This document shows positions 47,249-48,329 of a stretch of 48,329 bases of DNA, piece by piece; the stretch's first letter is position 1; the number at the start of each line of letters is the position of its first letter. Source of the DNA: Candidatus Omnitrophota bacterium (GTDB taxonomy: Bacteria; Omnitrophota; Gorgyraeia; Aquiviventales; Aquiviventaceae); the NCBI GenBank assembly GCA_016206685.1, contig JACQRB010000056.1, positions 1 to 48,329 on the forward strand, written 5' to 3'. A program made the position numbers and the translations under genes. The notes under the pieces were generated by a model, which worked only from the letters and a program-made list of their open reading frames with translations, was not told the DNA's origin and made no database searches.

Positions 47249-48329
47249 ATGAAGATCATCCTCGCGGTGGGGCTCGCGATGGCGGTGGCCCTGATCGGCT
47301 CGCTCGTCTTGACGCCGTGGCTGCGCCGAGTGGCCCTGGCCGTGCGGTTGCTGGACCGCCCGAATCGGCGCAAGATCCACAAAGATCCGGTTCCCAAGCT
47401 GGGAGGGGTCGCGGTCTTCCTGGCATGGCTGATCGCGGTGGGATTTGCCGGCGCGTGGACCCTCATGCGCGACACGGCCTTCATGGCCAGGATCGCTCCC
47501 GTCATCGCGGCGGGGGCGTGCGGCGTCCTGCTCGGGCTGTGGGACGATGCGCGAGACCTGTCGGGGAGATGGAAGCTCTTCGGCCAGCTTCTGATCGGCT
47601 TGCTCCTGGTCTTGGGCGGCGTGCAGATCGATCGGATCTCCAATCCGTTCGGGGGAGAGATCGTGTTTCCCGAGTGGCTCAGCATGAGCGTGACGTTGCT
47701 GTGGGTCGCGGGGATGATGAACGCGGTCAATCTCATTGATGGGCTTGATGGGTTGGCGGCGGGGGTGGTCGCGATCGCGTCCGTGGGGTTGGTGGCGGCC
47801 GGTTTCCATGCGCAGAATTTCTTCTCGATCGTCGTGTTTGCCGCGTTGGCGGGAGCCTGCGCCGGGTTTTTGGTCTATAATTTTTTCCCGGCCAGGATCT
47901 TTCTCGGGGACGCCGGCAGCCAATTTCTCGGGGTGGTCCTGGCCGCCGCGCCGCTGGTGGATTTTCCGTATAAGTCGGCGACGGCGGTCGCGCTGCTCAT
48001 TCCGCTGACCTCGTTGGCCCTTCCCATCTACGACACGTGGTTGGCCCTCCTCAGGCGTTTGCTGGGACGGCGGTCCGTTTTTCGAGCCGACAAGTACCAC
48101 CTCCATCATCGCCTGCTCAAAATGGGGCTGTCGCATCGCCAGGTGGTGTTGTTCCTCTATCTGGTCTCGGGATATTTAAGCTGCGTGGCCTTCATGTTTG
48201 TGCTCATTGATGAGCGCTACGCAATCGTGCTGTTGGTGTTGCTCGCCCTGGGCTTGTTGATGGGGATGCGGACCCTGCGGTTCGTTGAGTTTCGCTTGCG
48301 CATGCGCTATCGCAGGGGATTCGCCAAGA
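47249..48329 (+). CDS. WecA/MraY-like undecaprenyl-phosphate sugar-1-phosphate transferase, C-terminus cut by the window edge
   Basis: This inner-membrane enzyme starts polysaccharide assembly by moving a sugar-1-phosphate (usually GlcNAc-1-P) from UDP to undecaprenyl phosphate. The visible 360 residues have about ten helices with the family motifs: RKIHKDPVPKLGGVAVF, LGLWDDARDLSGRWKLFGQ, MMNAVNLIDGLDGLAAG, FFPARIFLGDAGSQFLG and HLHHRLLKMGLS. It is 12 bases after the methyltransferase. Its C-terminus runs off the right edge. It is probably the initiating transferase of the cluster, with the deacetylase acting on the acetylated sugar it introduces, which is an inference. Confidence 0.93.
   Translation, partial: MKIILAVGLAMAVALIGSLVLTPWLRRVALAVRLLDRPNRRKIHKDPVPKLGGVAVFLAWLIAVGFAGAWTLMRDTAFMARIAPVIAAGACGVLLGLWDDARDLSGRWKLFGQLLIGLLLVLGGVQIDRISNPFGGEIVFPEWLSMSVTLLWVAGMMNAVNLIDGLDGLAAGVVAIASVGLVAAGFHAQNFFSIVVFAALAGACAGFLVYNFFPARIFLGDAGSQFLGVVLAAAPLVDFPYKSATAVALLIPLTSLALPIYDTWLALLRRLLGRRSVFRADKYHLHHRLLKMGLSHRQVVLFLYLVSGYLSCVAFMFVLIDERYAIVLLVLLALGLLMGMRTLRFVEFRLRMRYRRGFAK

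Noticed and set aside
46673..48136. 487-codon minus-strand frame
   Set aside because: It is antisense to the methyltransferase and WecA-like genes. The product is a repetitive R/Q/H/P sequence without a fold signal.
1..48329. tRNA, rRNA or riboswitch genes
   Set aside because: I looked for a TTCRANYC arm, rRNA core sequences and known riboswitch cores on both strands and found none. A covariance-model search would be decisive.

Overview
The window is high-GC chromosomal DNA from a Gram-negative bacterium. The evidence is an outer-membrane secretin, a Wza-type polysaccharide export protein and lipoprotein signal peptides. The organism is probably an oxygen user, because it carries heme-copper oxidase subunits III and IV and a membrane fatty-acid desaturase of the O2-dependent type. 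The gene mix (a full branched-chain amino acid ABC transporter, a secretin with an ExeA-like ATPase, a large exosortase-style exopolysaccharide locus, heptanucleotide repeats between genes) fits uncultured phyla such as Methylomirabilota, Nitrospirota or Omnitrophota. The sequence alone does not place it. No rRNA, tRNA or CRISPR array was seen, and no gene-free stretch exceeds 300 bases.

Layout. 1-1347: 3' truncated leuC on the minus strand. 1477-7707: a small membrane protein, then a tight plus-strand operon of a DUF502 membrane protein, livK-livH-livM-livG-livF and a DedA protein. 7722-7853: a short inverted-repeat element. 7911-9782: oxidase subunits III and IV, an 87-residue membrane protein and an isoprenylcysteine-methyltransferase-like protein. 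9799-11730 (minus): fatty-acid desaturase and an unrecognised protein that weakly resembles a sigma factor. 11740-15430: a visibly AT-richer accessory island with a Panacea-type toxin-antitoxin pair, a small lipoprotein, a basic nucleic-acid-binding-like protein, a RelBE-type pair and an IS1595-family transposase with a small overlapping companion gene.

15434-23652: an unusual operon led by a strong promoter: a minimal MerR-type regulator, an ExeA-like AAA ATPase, a GspC-like inner-membrane protein, a secretin, a membrane-anchored coiled-coil/TPR protein and a 1179-residue exported coiled-coil protein. No GspE/F or pseudopilin genes accompany it. A 771-residue exported Ig-repeat protein lies convergent to it, with only 8 bases between the two stop codons.

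26035-48329: exopolysaccharide assembly. It runs from undecaprenol/diacylglycerol kinase, a TPR-bearing Wza-type protein, a small secreted protein on the opposite strand and a Wzz-tyrosine kinase, through Wzy/O-antigen-ligase, Gmd, several glycosyltransferases, Wzx, methyltransferases, a Gfo/Idh/MocA oxidoreductase, an epimerase, asparagine synthase and a GT9-GT4 fusion, to an XrtA-type polysaccharide deacetylase and a WecA-like initiating transferase cut by the right edge. The genes overlap or nearly touch for 20 kb and look co-transcribed. The deacetylase, AsnB and nearby ExeA-like ATPase point to an exosortase-type locus, but no exosortase gene is visible here.

A recurring regulatory theme is a -10 box lying only 6-9 bases before a start codon with no Shine-Dalgarno sequence. 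This suggests leaderless transcription at several single genes and operon heads.
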